A stretch of DNA of 64,000 nt from JABWBD01 sp040768665 (GCA_040768665.1 JAXGMN010000052.1:23759-87758); one strand, 5' to 3'; shown: positions 44,252 to 53,580, counted from the stretch's first letter. The notes: generated by a model from the sequence alone, not told the origin. Numbers and translations are program-made.

Positions 44252-44818
44252 ATGCTACGATTGATGCAAACGGTGGCACTCGGGTTGGTCGTGCTGGTGG
44301 CTTTGGGTTGTGGGAGCAGCAATAGTGGATTGGATACGGTGCCGGTATCTGGCACCGTCACGCTCGATGGATCGCCTGTGGAAGGTGCGAGGGTCGTGTT
44401 TGCTCCGGCTGGTGGTGGTAAGGCTGCTTCAGGTGTAACCGACGCCAGCGGCCGCTATAAGTTGACGACGCTGGATCCTGGCGATGGTGCTCTGCCGGGG
44501 AACTATCTGGTTATGATCTCCAAGACAGAGGCGACAGGGCAATCCCCCGCATCCGAGGCCGTTAAGCCAGGCATGAGCGCAGAAGAGGCCACACAAGCGG
44601 CAATGGAGGCCCTCGACAAGGGGGAGCAGGCCGAGCCGCAGTTCGAGGATAGACTCCCAGCCAAATATAAGGATCCGTCGAAATCCGGCCTCAAGGTAGA
44701 TGTGGCCAAAGGAGGTCAGACGGAATTTGATTTCCAATTGACTTCCGACGGGGCGGAATCGCCTGAGAACCCCCAGGCGACGGAGAACCCGGGTGCAGCA
44801 GCGGAGACGTCGGAGTAA
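44252..44818 (+). CDS. Carboxypeptidase-regulatory-like lipoprotein
   Basis: 188 residues with GGGGGGTC upstream. The lipoprotein signal (TVALGLVVLVALGC) is acylated near Cys 20. One regulatory-like domain: VPVSGTVTLDGSPVEGARVV, ASGVTDASGRYKLTTLDPGD, LPGNYLVMISK. It has a longer helical insert (GMSAEEATQAAMEALDKGEQ) and then the shared signature RLPAKYKDPSKSGLKVDV with FDFQLTSD, plus a Pro/Glu-rich tail. It is followed 238 bases later by a DUF1559 gene in the same direction. Confidence 0.8.
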   Translation: MLRLMQTVALGLVVLVALGCGSSNSGLDTVPVSGTVTLDGSPVEGARVVFAPAGGGKAASGVTDASGRYKLTTLDPGDGALPGNYLVMISKTEATGQSPASEAVKPGMSAEEATQAAMEALDKGEQAEPQFEDRLPAKYKDPSKSGLKVDVAKGGQTEFDFQLTSDGAESPENPQATENPGAAAETSE

Positions 44819-45056
44819 GCCAATAGCGAATACCTTGGCTGTCGGCACCGCTGTCCGTAGCCAGCCGGCAACGGTTGCGCAGTCTAAAAACTCTGAAATA
44901 CTTGTTGCCTTTCCGGAAAGCCGGTGTTAAAAAGAAGCTGGTACGTAAGGCTCAACGGCGACGTGCGGAACGGGCGCAGAGAAGTGGCAGTCGAACAACG
45001 CCCGAACGTGGGCGCGTTTTACCGCATCTTAACTTGTTTCTTTTACGGAGGCTGCC

Positions 45057-46139
45057 ATGGTCCTTTCCAAAATTCGGCGCCGCTTGGGGCGCGCTTTCAC
45101 ACTCGTCGAGCTACTGGTGGTGATCGCCATCATCGGCATTCTGATCGCGCTGCTCCTACCTGCCGTTCAGGCGGCCCGCGAGGCCGCCCGGCGTTCGCAG
45201 TGTACCAACAATCTCAAGCAGCTTGCGCTGGCTGCGCTGAATTACGAGAGCACGTACAAGACTCTGCCTCCCGGTCAGATGGGAACTTCCCCGCCGGGTT
45301 GTGCCTGGAATACGAATACAGGGACGTGCAACGCCGCCGGTCCGATTTACCACATGCTGCCGTTTATCGAGCAGCAGCCGTTGTGGGACCAGATGGGGTC
45401 TTCGATCACAGCGGGCGGAACCACTTATCCTCCCGGCGGCCCGTGGGTGCATTGGGGTGCCTATCCGCCGTATCAAGCGAGGATCCAGTCGGTAAATTGC
45501 CCGTCGGACGGCAACGCGGCGAACCCGCATCCCAACAACGGTAGTATCGCGACTGTGAACTACGTTTTCAGCCGGGGCGACTACATCAACAATTTGGCAA
45601 GTTCGCCGCGCGGTGTTTTTAGGAACTCTCGCTGTATTAAGCTTGCGCAGATTCAAGATGGCACCAGCAATACCATCGCGATCAGCGAACGCGTGGTGTA
45701 TCCCGGAAGCCCCCTAAACGCCCTCGGCGGCCTGTGTGCAAATGTCTCCGGCTTGGACACAAGCCCGGTGATTGCCATGTCGTTTCAGGCTATTAATGGC
45801 CAGTTGAACTGTACGGCCGCGCCCAGCCACTGGCGAATCGGCGAGGGTTGGTCATCCGGCTACCCGATTACCTCGGGGTTCAACACGGTCACTCCGCCCA
45901 ACAGCCCAATGGCCTCCAACGCTTATGGCGAGTGGGGCTGGGGGACATTTCCGCCGCAAAGCTACCACCCCGGCGGCGCCAACGGCGCCATGTGCGATGG
46001 CTCCGTCCGCTTCATCAGCGAAACGATCGACACGGGCAATCTTGCGGCGCCGCAACCTACTACCGGCACCGTGAGGAGCCCGTATGGTGTTTGGGGAGCC
46101 ATGGGCAGCATGGAAGGCGGCGAAACGGTTTCGCAGTAA
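45057..46139 (+). CDS. DUF1559 prepilin-like protein
   Basis: 360 residues, ATG preceded by ACGGAGG. Leader MVLSKIRRRLGRA before FTLVELLVVIAIIGILIALL; here the residue before Phe is Ala instead of Gly, which could affect prepilin peptidase cleavage. The body has LKQLALAALNYESTYKTLPP, NCPSDGNAANPHPN, QDGTSNTIAISERVVYP and the C-terminal YHPGGANGAMCDGSVRFISE. It follows a lipoprotein gene on the same strand. A fragment of an FG-GAP gene begins about 45 bases after its stop. Confidence 0.95.
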   Translation: MVLSKIRRRLGRAFTLVELLVVIAIIGILIALLLPAVQAAREAARRSQCTNNLKQLALAALNYESTYKTLPPGQMGTSPPGCAWNTNTGTCNAAGPIYHMLPFIEQQPLWDQMGSSITAGGTTYPPGGPWVHWGAYPPYQARIQSVNCPSDGNAANPHPNNGSIATVNYVFSRGDYINNLASSPRGVFRNSRCIKLAQIQDGTSNTIAISERVVYPGSPLNALGGLCANVSGLDTSPVIAMSFQAINGQLNCTAAPSHWRIGEGWSSGYPITSGFNTVTPPNSPMASNAYGEWGWGTFPPQSYHPGGANGAMCDGSVRFISETIDTGNLAAPQPTTGTVRSPYGVWGAMGSMEGGETVSQ

Positions 46140-46184
46140 GCCGCGAGGCGCCTCAGGCGACCGTTTTTTCCGCCGTCGCTTTGG

Positions 46185-46718
46185 CGCGCTGCCGACCTGA
46201 CTTTCGGCTCCAGCACCATCAGCCTCGCCGACGTCGATCAGGATGGCGATCAGGACATCCTCTACACCAACGGCGACGCGTTCGACAATCGTTACGTACC
46301 GCCCTGGCACGGCGCCCAGTGGCTCGAGAACGGCGGCGACGGCCAGTTCCATTACCATCGTCTTATCGACCTCTCCGGGGCCTGCCGGATCCGGGCCGCC
46401 GATTTCGACCTCGACGGCGACCAGGACCTCCTTGTCGCGGCCTTTCTGCCGCCGGAGGTCAAGCCCACAACGGCCACGCCCCAGCAGTGGCCGTCCATCG
46501 TCCTTCTGGAGCAGACCCGACCGGGCCGGTTCGCCCGACACGTACTCGAGTCCGGCTCTCCTTACTATGCCGGTCTGGAAGTGGCTGATTTCGATGGCGA
46601 TGGAGACAGCGACTTCGCTGTCGGGTGGCACGGCGATCCAGGCAAGCAAACCTGCGGGATCGCCATCTGGTGGAATCAGAAGGTCGCCGGTCGCCAACCT
46701 GGACGGTACACTCGGTGA
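46185..46718 (+). pseudogene. C-terminal fragment of an FG-GAP/VCBS gene
   Basis: Read from about 46185 to the TGA at 46718, this gives ADLTFGSSTISLADVDQDGD, DAFDNRYVPPWHGAQWLENG, DFDLDGDQDLLVAAFLPPEV and DFDGDGDSDFAVGWHGDPG. It aligns with the last 170 residues of the protein at 42491-44083. There is no start codon or upstream part, so it is a remnant of a second copy. The remainder up to 46851 shows no gene. Confidence 0.8.
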
Positions 46719-46851
46719 CCGGATCCTCACCTTCTAAAGAGCCAATAACGCGTAAGGGCCGATTCTTCCAAGATCGCCGCGAGGCGATTGCCAAGGAAGA
46801 ACCGGCCCCGAACTCTCGGCCGACGGTTTCGGCGGCTTATGTGCTCATTGG

Positions 46852-47937
46852 TTAGAAGTTACTGACGGACTCGCCACCCTGAATGGTCCCCAGCGCGCCC
46901 CAGACTCCGTACGGGCTGGCTACCGTGCCGGTGGCAGGCTGCGCGGACGCCAGATTCCCCGTGTCGATCGTTTCGCTGATGAATCGCACCGAGGCATCCG
47001 TCATGCCGACGTTAACGCCACCAGGATGATAGCTGTCCGGCGGAAACACCCCCGAAGCCCACTCGCCGGTGCTGGAAGCGCAGTGCGGCTGGTTGGGGCC
47101 AAGTACCGTCGTGAAGCCGGTATAGATCGGCCAACCGGCCGCCCAAGCGCGGCCGATCTGTTCCAGATGATCCGCCCCCGGGGATCCACACGTCAACTGG
47201 TTGTTCGTCCCCTTGTACTGGAGGCAGACCACCGGCCCGGTGTGCAAGTTGGCCACGCTGCAGAAGCCCCCGTGCAGATAAAGAACGTTGCCGGTCCAGA
47301 CTCCGTGCTCGCTCACCGCAACGGTATTGCTCGTGCCGTCCTTGATGTCCGCGAAACTCCGGCAGCGGCCTCGCATAAAAACGCCTCGTGCCGTCGACAG
47401 ACCCGGGCTGACGATGTCGCTGATCCGATCACCCCGGCTGAAGCAATAATTCGCGGCGCCGGTCTGGTTCGCCGGATTCCTGTTGGGACCGTTGCCGTCG
47501 GAAGGGCAGAAGAAACTGCTGATGTGCTGGCGGAAAGGCGCATACGACTCCTCCATTCCCCAGCAGCCTTGCGGCGGATAGGTTCCAAGGGGTCCGGTTA
47601 TTTGGTCATACAGCGGCTGTTGCTCCATGTAAGGCAGAATGTGAAACAACGTGCTGAGGTTGTTGTCATTGTGAATCGTGTGGGTATTCCATCCACCCGG
47701 ATCCCACGTGCCCATCTGCCCCGGCGGAAGCAACTTATAAACATCCGCATAGTTATGGATCGCCAGACCGATCTGCTTGATGTTGTTCGAGCACTGCGAC
47801 CGCCTGGCCGCTTCCCGAGCGGCCTGGACTGCCGGTAACAACAGAGCGATCAAGATGCCGATGATGGCAATAACCACCAACAGTTCGACTAAAGTGAATG
47901 CTCGCCAGAAGCGACGCCGAAACCATGAAGCAGCCAT
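46852..47937 (-). CDS. DUF1559 prepilin-like protein
   Basis: 361 residues with CGGGAGGGA upstream of the ATG. The leader MAASWFRRRFWRA precedes FTLVELLVVIAIIGILIALL, with Ala rather than Gly before Phe as in the gene at 45057. Body blocks: IKQIGLAIHNYADVYKLLPP, FFCPSDGNGPNRNPANQ, KDGTSNTVAVSEHGVW and SYHPGGVNVGMTDASVRFIS. The nearest upstream gene on the same strand is the FG-GAP/ASPIC protein of the lipoprotein-TPR-FG-GAP operon. The spacer between them is 382 bases; I see no gene in it. Confidence 0.95.
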   Translation of the reverse strand: MAASWFRRRFWRAFTLVELLVVIAIIGILIALLLPAVQAAREAARRSQCSNNIKQIGLAIHNYADVYKLLPPGQMGTWDPGGWNTHTIHNDNNLSTLFHILPYMEQQPLYDQITGPLGTYPPQGCWGMEESYAPFRQHISSFFCPSDGNGPNRNPANQTGAANYCFSRGDRISDIVSPGLSTARGVFMRGRCRSFADIKDGTSNTVAVSEHGVWTGNVLYLHGGFCSVANLHTGPVVCLQYKGTNNQLTCGSPGADHLEQIGRAWAAGWPIYTGFTTVLGPNQPHCASSTGEWASGVFPPDSYHPGGVNVGMTDASVRFISETIDTGNLASAQPATGTVASPYGVWGALGTIQGGESVSNF

Positions 47938-48319
47938 AAAGATCCCTCCCGATTAGAGCAATAAGGAACCGTCCGACACGAAACCGCCCTCTTGCCGACT
48001 CTTCCGCCCAAAGGCAGCGCCTGTGGCACAATCTGCACCTGAGCGTTCGCCCTTTTATAACGCGCGGCTTCCATCACATCAATAAAATATTCGGCAGAAA
48101 CCTCCCCTCCCGCGCAACCTTGCCTCCAATGAACATCGAGAAACAGCAACGAGCGTGTGCGGTTCCGGGACAGGAGTCGCATAAAAAGGGAGATCTCATC
48201 CCACCTGAATATACTAGCGTTCCGGCAGCCGTCCAATGACACATCGCTGAAGTTGTAAGACCTTGGCGACGGACTCTCAGAGGTTCGGCTATTCCCATCA
48301 CGGGAACGTTGGCGGAACA

Positions 48320-49996
48320 CTACGACTGCTTGACCAAGACGAGCCGGCCGCCGAGAACGCTCTCCAGGACGCCAATGCCATCCCCAATCCAGCGGATCTC
48401 GATTCGGTCGACCCTTTTTTTCCTCCCCAGGCCAAAATGGAGCCGCGTGCCGTAATGGCTCTGGGATCCCCGGCCGCTATGGACTTCATCAGCCAGGACC
48501 AGATCTCCGGCGACCACCTTCACGTGCGCTCCAACACCGTCACGATTGCTACGCGTGCCGCGAAGCTGAATCTGGATCCAGTTTCCACGCGCAGGCGAAT
48601 CGTTCCGGAGAATCGTCGGGCCCTCCCGTGAGTTCAAGATAACCACATCGACGTCTCCGTCGTTGTCCAGGTCGTCAAATCCGGCACCGCGGCTGCTTCG
48701 CTTCACACGCATTCCGTCGCCGCTTTCCGCGGAGACGTCGACGAATCGATCATCGCCCGAGTTCATCAGCAGCAGGTTGGTCGCGCGGTAGGATGTTGCC
48801 GGGTCGATCTGCTCGATATTGTCGTGGAGGTGTCCGCGTGCGACGAAGAGGTCGCGATCTCCGTCGTTGTCAAAATCGACCAGATCGGCTCCCCACGTGA
48901 CATGCTCGTACGTGCCGGCTCCCGCCTGGGTCGTTTGGCTGACGTCTTCAAACATCCGGCCGCCGAGATTCCGATAGAGCACCGCGAGCTGGCGCTGATA
49001 AGAAGTCACGTAGAGATCGAGCCAGCCGTCGTTGTTGTAGTCTCCGCAGCCGACGCCCATGCTCCCGTGCGCCTGCCCGCTTACGTCATACGCGGCACCG
49101 CTGAACATGCCGATTTCCTGGAACTTGCCGGTCCCGTCATTCTGGAAGACGAAATTGCGCATCACGTCGTTCCCGACGAAGATGTCGGTATCCCCGTCGT
49201 TGTCATAGTCGGCGGCGACCATTCCCATTCCCCAACCCCGGTGTCCGGCAACGCCGGATTGCCGACTCACGTCGGTGAACGTCCCATCACCGTTGTTGCG
49301 GTACAGAGCATCGGGCGCCGGAGGGAACAGTTCCGGAGCCGCGTACAGCGGCACACCCCGCCGCGTTGCGGTCGGGGCCGTTTCCGGAGAGAATTCCAGG
49401 TAGTGCGATACGTACAGATCCAGATCGCCGTCGCCTTCCATGTCGAGAAAACAGGTGCCTGCTCCCACCTGATTTCCATCGGCTGTGCCGCTGGATTCGG
49501 CCACGTCCGAAAAAGTGCCGTCGCCGTTATTGCGGTACAGGACGTTGCGGCCGTAGTTGTTCAAATAGATATCCGGATCTCCGTCGTTGTCGTAATCGCC
49601 CACGGCGACCCCCAAACCGTATCCGCGATCCCCGACGCCCGCCTGCTCCGTAACGTCTGTGAAATGAAAGTCGCCGTCATTACGGTAAAGTCTGTTGGTG
49701 GGCGGACTGTCCACCTCGGTTCCGGGCAGGGGAGAGCCGTTGAGGAAGTAGATGTCGATATCGCCATCCATGTCGTAATCGAAAAGAGCCAGCCCGGCGC
49801 TGACCGTTTCCACGATATACCGCCGCCCGGAACCGCCATCCGTATGAACGAACGTGATGCCGCTCTGCGCCGTCACGTCGCGGAGTTGAATCGGACTGCC
49901 CCCGAGCGCGGAGGAAATCACCGTTGCCAGCCATACCAGGCTGCCGGCCCCCCCTCGGCCGCTCACATCGCAGACTCGCCGGCCGGCCGAACCCAC
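48320..49996 (-). CDS. CRTAC1-like FG-GAP and ASPIC/UnbV protein
   Basis: 558 residues from a GTG one base after the TPR stop, with GGGGGAAA upstream. A weak signal sequence (SLVWLATVISSALGG) precedes the typical IQLRDVTAQSGITFVHTDGG. FG-GAP/VCBS calcium motifs fill 60-420 (DYDMDGDIDIYFLNGSPLPG, DYDNDGDPDIYLNNYGRN, DYDNDGDTDIFVGNDVM, DFDNDGDRDLFVARGHL). The last 80 residues are ASPIC/UnbV (NWIQIQLRGTRSNRDGVGAH, DEVHSGRGSQSHYGTRLHFG). It is probably exported. It closes a three-gene operon with a TPR protein and a lipoprotein. Confidence 0.85.
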   Translation of the reverse strand: MGSAGRRVCDVSGRGGAGSLVWLATVISSALGGSPIQLRDVTAQSGITFVHTDGGSGRRYIVETVSAGLALFDYDMDGDIDIYFLNGSPLPGTEVDSPPTNRLYRNDGDFHFTDVTEQAGVGDRGYGLGVAVGDYDNDGDPDIYLNNYGRNVLYRNNGDGTFSDVAESSGTADGNQVGAGTCFLDMEGDGDLDLYVSHYLEFSPETAPTATRRGVPLYAAPELFPPAPDALYRNNGDGTFTDVSRQSGVAGHRGWGMGMVAADYDNDGDTDIFVGNDVMRNFVFQNDGTGKFQEIGMFSGAAYDVSGQAHGSMGVGCGDYNNDGWLDLYVTSYQRQLAVLYRNLGGRMFEDVSQTTQAGAGTYEHVTWGADLVDFDNDGDRDLFVARGHLHDNIEQIDPATSYRATNLLLMNSGDDRFVDVSAESGDGMRVKRSSRGAGFDDLDNDGDVDVVILNSREGPTILRNDSPARGNWIQIQLRGTRSNRDGVGAHVKVVAGDLVLADEVHSGRGSQSHYGTRLHFGLGRKKRVDRIEIRWIGDGIGVLESVLGGRLVLVKQS

Positions 49997-49997
49997 G

Positions 49998-51167
49998 CTA
50001 TTTCCCCCGAGCGATCACTTCATGGACTTCGCGGTATTTGGCGTTGTCTGGATCGATCTCCAGGGCTCGCTCCGTTGCCGTCGCGGCGCCCTCGAAATCC
50101 CCAAGCCTCGCCCGAAGCAATCCCAGATTCAGCCAATGGTCGCCGTTGTCCGGCTGAAGCCGGCTGAGCTGCCGGCAAATCTCCAGGGCCTCGGCGTCTC
50201 GACCGCCCTCCTCGTACAGCGCAAGCAGTTCTTTCCTCGCCTCGATATGATCCGAGTCCAGGACCACGACCTTGCGCAGCAGTTCGCTCGCCTTGCCCGG
50301 CCGTTTCTGCCCCCGGTAGAAGCGTCCGGCGTCGAGAAAAGCCCTCGCAGCAATCTGCCGCGTCGAGGCGACATCGTCGTTGATTTGTTGGTAAGCTTCG
50401 ATCCCTTTTTCGAGACCGATCGCATCCAGCTTGGCGAATTCTTCCTGATAGCGCCGGGCAGCCGCTTGATCCCCCAGCCGTGCACAAACGGTCGCAAGCC
50501 CATAGACCGCGGACTTCTTGTCCGGCGCAATTTGCGCTGCCAATTCCAGGGTCCGCCTCGCTTTTTCATTCTGCTGGAGCTGAAGATACGCCTGGCCGAG
50601 TGAAACGAGGGCGGCTGCCGACGCCAGGGGGCCGGACACGTGACTCTCAAGCATGGTCACGGCCTCCTCGATCCGGTTCAGCTTCATCAACTCTTCGGCA
50701 AGCAGGACCGGCACCCGGACATCCGACGCGGAGAGGGCTGCCGCCTTGCGCAGCTTGTCAACGGCCCTCTCATGGTCGCCTTCGGTATGAGCAATGAATC
50801 CAAGCCCATACCACGCCTCGATCAACCTCGGATCCAACGCAACACATTTCTCCCATGCCTCCGTGGCAGAATCGAAGCCGGAGAGATTGAAGTGGGTACG
50901 AGCCAGGATGTCCCAGGCCTCGGCGGACTCCGGATAATCCGCGACCAATCCTTTCGCCACCCGCAGCGCCGCGCTCTTCAAATCGGCCGCGCTGGCTCCA
51001 GCGGAAAACGCCGGATCGGAAAAATCGGCCTCCCTCTCCCCGACCGACTGAGGCTTCGCCCTGCCGCCGGATCGATCTTCAGGCCAAGACCAAACGGAAA
51101 GCCAAAAGCCGGCAGTCGCGCCGATGAAGATGGCATACACCAGCGATCGTCGCCGTACGGCCGTCAC
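49998..51167 (-). CDS. Membrane-anchored TPR protein
   Basis: 389 residues from a GTG that overlaps the lipoprotein stop (GTGA). A membrane helix (8-26: LVYAIFIGATAGFWLSVW) is followed by about nine TPR-like repeats covering 60-380 (AWDILARTHFNLSGFDSATE, AWYGLGFIAHTEGDHERAVD, LVSLGQAYLQLQQNEKARRT). The repeats would face the periplasm and act as a binding scaffold. Overlapping starts and stops with both neighbours show a single transcript and coupled translation. Confidence 0.85.
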   Translation of the reverse strand: MTAVRRRSLVYAIFIGATAGFWLSVWSWPEDRSGGRAKPQSVGEREADFSDPAFSAGASAADLKSAALRVAKGLVADYPESAEAWDILARTHFNLSGFDSATEAWEKCVALDPRLIEAWYGLGFIAHTEGDHERAVDKLRKAAALSASDVRVPVLLAEELMKLNRIEEAVTMLESHVSGPLASAAALVSLGQAYLQLQQNEKARRTLELAAQIAPDKKSAVYGLATVCARLGDQAAARRYQEEFAKLDAIGLEKGIEAYQQINDDVASTRQIAARAFLDAGRFYRGQKRPGKASELLRKVVVLDSDHIEARKELLALYEEGGRDAEALEICRQLSRLQPDNGDHWLNLGLLRARLGDFEGAATATERALEIDPDNAKYREVHEVIARGK

Positions 51168-51691
51168 TTGTCACCTTGGTCCCCGCCGGATGCGCCCGCC
51201 GGCATCCCATCCTCCGAGAGCGCGAAATCAAAACGGTTTTCCTGCCCCGCTTGAACTTCTGCCTTGAGCCCGGACGTGTCGGCACTCTTGTACTTCGCCG
51301 GCAACAGATCCTTTGGCCCCTCTGCGTCGCCGCCCGCAGCTTGATTGTAATGCGCTGCTCGCGACTCTTCTTCGCTCATCCCCGTCGTCCCTGGCTGTGT
51401 GGCTCCTTCGACCTTCGTGATCGCCACCCGGTACGAGCCCGGCACGGCACCGTCGCCAGCAGCACCGGTGGTCAACGAATACTTCCCCGTCGCATCCGTC
51501 GTGCCGGCGGCTGCGTTCCCTTCGCCACCCGTGGGGGAGAAAACGACCTGGGCGCCCTCGACCGGCTGACCGCCGAGGGTAACGGTGCCCGAAACCGGAA
51601 CCGCAGCCGGATTCTCACCACTGCCCCCGCCGCAGCCGAGAATGATAACTACCAACGCCGCCATCACCACTGAACCAATCACACGCAGCAT
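51164..51691 (-). CDS. Carboxypeptidase-regulatory-like lipoprotein
   Basis: 175 residues from the ATG at 51691, which has AGGAGGGTGG upstream; the frame is open 44 codons further, partly through a palindromic element. The signal MAALVVIILGC gives an acylated Cys near 19. Core: VPVSGTVTLGGQPVEGAQVV, AAGTTDATGKYSLTTGAAGD, VPGSYRVAITKVEG. The signature LLPAKYKSADTSGLKAEV and NRFDFAL closes the protein, followed by a Gly/Asp tail. It is first in the operon with TPR and FG-GAP genes. Confidence 0.8.
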   Translation of the reverse strand: MLRVIGSVVMAALVVIILGCGGGSGENPAAVPVSGTVTLGGQPVEGAQVVFSPTGGEGNAAAGTTDATGKYSLTTGAAGDGAVPGSYRVAITKVEGATQPGTTGMSEEESRAAHYNQAAGGDAEGPKDLLPAKYKSADTSGLKAEVQAGQENRFDFALSEDGMPAGASGGDQGDK

Positions 51692-51756
51692 GTTCCACCC
51701 TCCTGCAAGTTCGTTCGTGCGAAACAGAAGTCCAGCCCCGACAAGCGACTCGCCCG

Positions 51757-51881
51757 GTAACCGTTCACGCCCGCGGACGGGGACTGGTCCATTTTTCGGC
51801 CAATTCGAGTACTTTGGCGTCAAACACGTTGGCCGAAAACATGGACGTGTCCCCCTCTCTTCCGCGGGCGTGAACGGTTAC
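51757..51881. repeat. Palindromic element, subfamily C, complete copy
   Basis: Ends GTAACCGTTCACGCCCGCGG and its inverse CCGCGGGCGTGAACGGTTAC enclose GGGGACTGGTCC and TTGGCCGAAAACATGGACG. Near-identical 8-bp flanks CTCGCCCG and CTCACCCG might be a target duplication. It lies in the 51692-52034 spacer between divergent genes. Confidence 0.8.
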
Positions 51882-52034
51882 CTCACCCGTTCCCCTGCGA
51901 TCCACGCCTCTACCCTACGCGGAAGCCGGGCGACATGTCAATTCCCTTGCAGAAAGACCTGCGTAGTTGTCGCTTGCTTTCGGCGAGGCTATGGTGAAAA
52001 AATCGTCGCGATTCGCAAATGGGAGCACGTGCAC

Positions 52035-53357
52035 ATGCCGCCAGAGAAAAACTCCCGCCACGCCCCCGCTGTAAGGTTAGGTGCCGATGCCCAATCGCGG
52101 CGACCTGCACGCCTCGAACGCAAACTACCGTGGATCGTCGGTGTTCAGCTTCTTGCGGTAGCTGCCCTGGCAGCATTGTTAGGTTTCTTTGCGCCCCGGC
52201 TGGCTGTTCGCCTGCTTCCGTTCGACAGATTCCACGTCGACCAGGCTTCGGAGCCGATGCAGTCATCACACGCCGCCCCGGCGGCTGCTACAGTCCAGCC
52301 CGAAGCGCCCGCTCCCTCAACCGCTGCAAACGGCTCGACGACCGCGCCCAAAATCGACCCGGAAGCCCTGGCACACCTGCCCGACCCCGACTCGCCTTTG
52401 CCCGGCTCGCAAGCGGCCATGGCGGAAGAAGCACGAAATGTGGCTCGTTACATGGTCGAGTGCTTCCCCTCCGACCCGGACGCCGTGGAGGTCATCGCCC
52501 GCTGCGAAAAATGGCTGGGCAATACCGCGGCTGCGGTCGGCCACTGGGACCGATGCCTGGAGCTCAACCCCGACTATGCTTACGCGCATTTCGGAAAAGC
52601 CACCGTCTTGGCCGAGAAAGGCGATTATCAAAAGGCCGCCGACCTGTTCCGCGAAGCGCTCGAGCGCAACCCCGACTGGCCCAAGGCCGAACTCGAGCTC
52701 GCCAGGGCGTGGATCAACGCCGGATCCGCGGAAAAATCGATCCCCGTGCTCGAGAAGCACGTCCAGCGCCGGCCGTTTCTTTCCGAAGCCTATGTGCTCC
52801 TCGGCCAGGCTTACCTCCAGCGCGACGAATTTGAGAAAGCGAAATCCGCCTACGAGACAGCCGTCCGGATCCTGCCGGATCACACCGAGGCCTACTACGG
52901 CCTCGCCAACGCCTTCGCCCGGCTAGGCCAGCGCGAGCGGGCTAAAGAGACCATGGAACAGTTTCAGAAGCGAAAGGCCGCCGATCTCCAGGTACGCAAG
53001 ACCCAGAAATCCGAGTACGACGATCTCGAGGCCATGCGGATCGACTCCTCCACGATCTACCTCGACGCCGGCCAGGTCTACTACGCGCGAAAGCGGCTGG
53101 CCGAAGCAGAGCGACTCTGGCGTCGTGCGGCGGCGTTGAACGACGGCTACGTCGAGTGCCGCCAGGCGCTTGCCTGGCTCTACCGCTCCACCAACCGCCT
53201 CCCGCAGGCGATCGAAATGCTCGAACAGTTGGCCGCGATCGAGCCCAAGCAACGGGCCTATCTCGAAGAAGTCGTTCGGCTTCACAACGATCTCGGCGCC
53301 CCCGAGAGAGCCGAAGCCGCTCGGCGCCGCCTCGAACGACTCAAGGAAGCGGATTAA
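52035..53357 (+). CDS. Membrane-anchored TPR protein
   Basis: 440 residues from the ATG at 52035 (GGGAG about 11 bases upstream), the point where a membrane anchor follows (about 35-58: WIVGVQLLAVAALAALLGFF); the open frame begins far upstream at 51585 without homology. An Ala/Pro-rich spacer leads to about eight TPR repeats (135-435), with YMVECFPSDPDAVEVIARCE, AYAHFGKATVLAEKGDYQKA, AYVLLGQAYLQRDEFEKAKS and AYYGLANAFARLGQRERA. It resembles the TPR protein at 49998. Fifty residues of it (about 132-182) are echoed in frame before the FG-GAP protein at 54578. Confidence 0.8.
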   Translation: MPPEKNSRHAPAVRLGADAQSRRPARLERKLPWIVGVQLLAVAALAALLGFFAPRLAVRLLPFDRFHVDQASEPMQSSHAAPAAATVQPEAPAPSTAANGSTTAPKIDPEALAHLPDPDSPLPGSQAAMAEEARNVARYMVECFPSDPDAVEVIARCEKWLGNTAAAVGHWDRCLELNPDYAYAHFGKATVLAEKGDYQKAADLFREALERNPDWPKAELELARAWINAGSAEKSIPVLEKHVQRRPFLSEAYVLLGQAYLQRDEFEKAKSAYETAVRILPDHTEAYYGLANAFARLGQRERAKETMEQFQKRKAADLQVRKTQKSEYDDLEAMRIDSSTIYLDAGQVYYARKRLAEAERLWRRAAALNDGYVECRQALAWLYRSTNRLPQAIEMLEQLAAIEPKQRAYLEEVVRLHNDLGAPERAEAARRRLERLKEAD

Positions 53358-53397
53358 ATGAATCCTCTGGTAACCGGAATTGATCGCTGCCATAATG

Positions 53398-53580
53398 CCA
53401 CCGAACGTTCCATATGCGCACGAAGAGGGTTTCGAGGTCCGTATCGCGCGCTACAACGGCGGCCTGTTCTGGATCTTCAGGCAACGGGTGGTCAGCCTTG
53501 TCGTCCTCGCCGATTTGGACAAGCAGTGGCGGCCGAGCGAAGACGTGTTCCAGTTGGGGGATTTCTCAAGCAACGTCAAC
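53398..53580 (+). pseudogene. Possible remnant of an Rpn/PDDEXK-type protein
   Basis: In the frame from the ATG at 53398: PPNVPYAHEEGFEVRIARYN, then FRQRVVSLVVLADLDKQWRP, SEDVFQLGDF. The V-S-L-x-V-L-A-D-x-x-x-x-W-R-P block matches a conserved stretch in Rpn-family (PD-(D/E)XK nuclease/transposase-like) proteins. Only this internal piece remains; the downstream part runs antisense into the XRE gene. The call is tentative. Confidence 0.35.
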
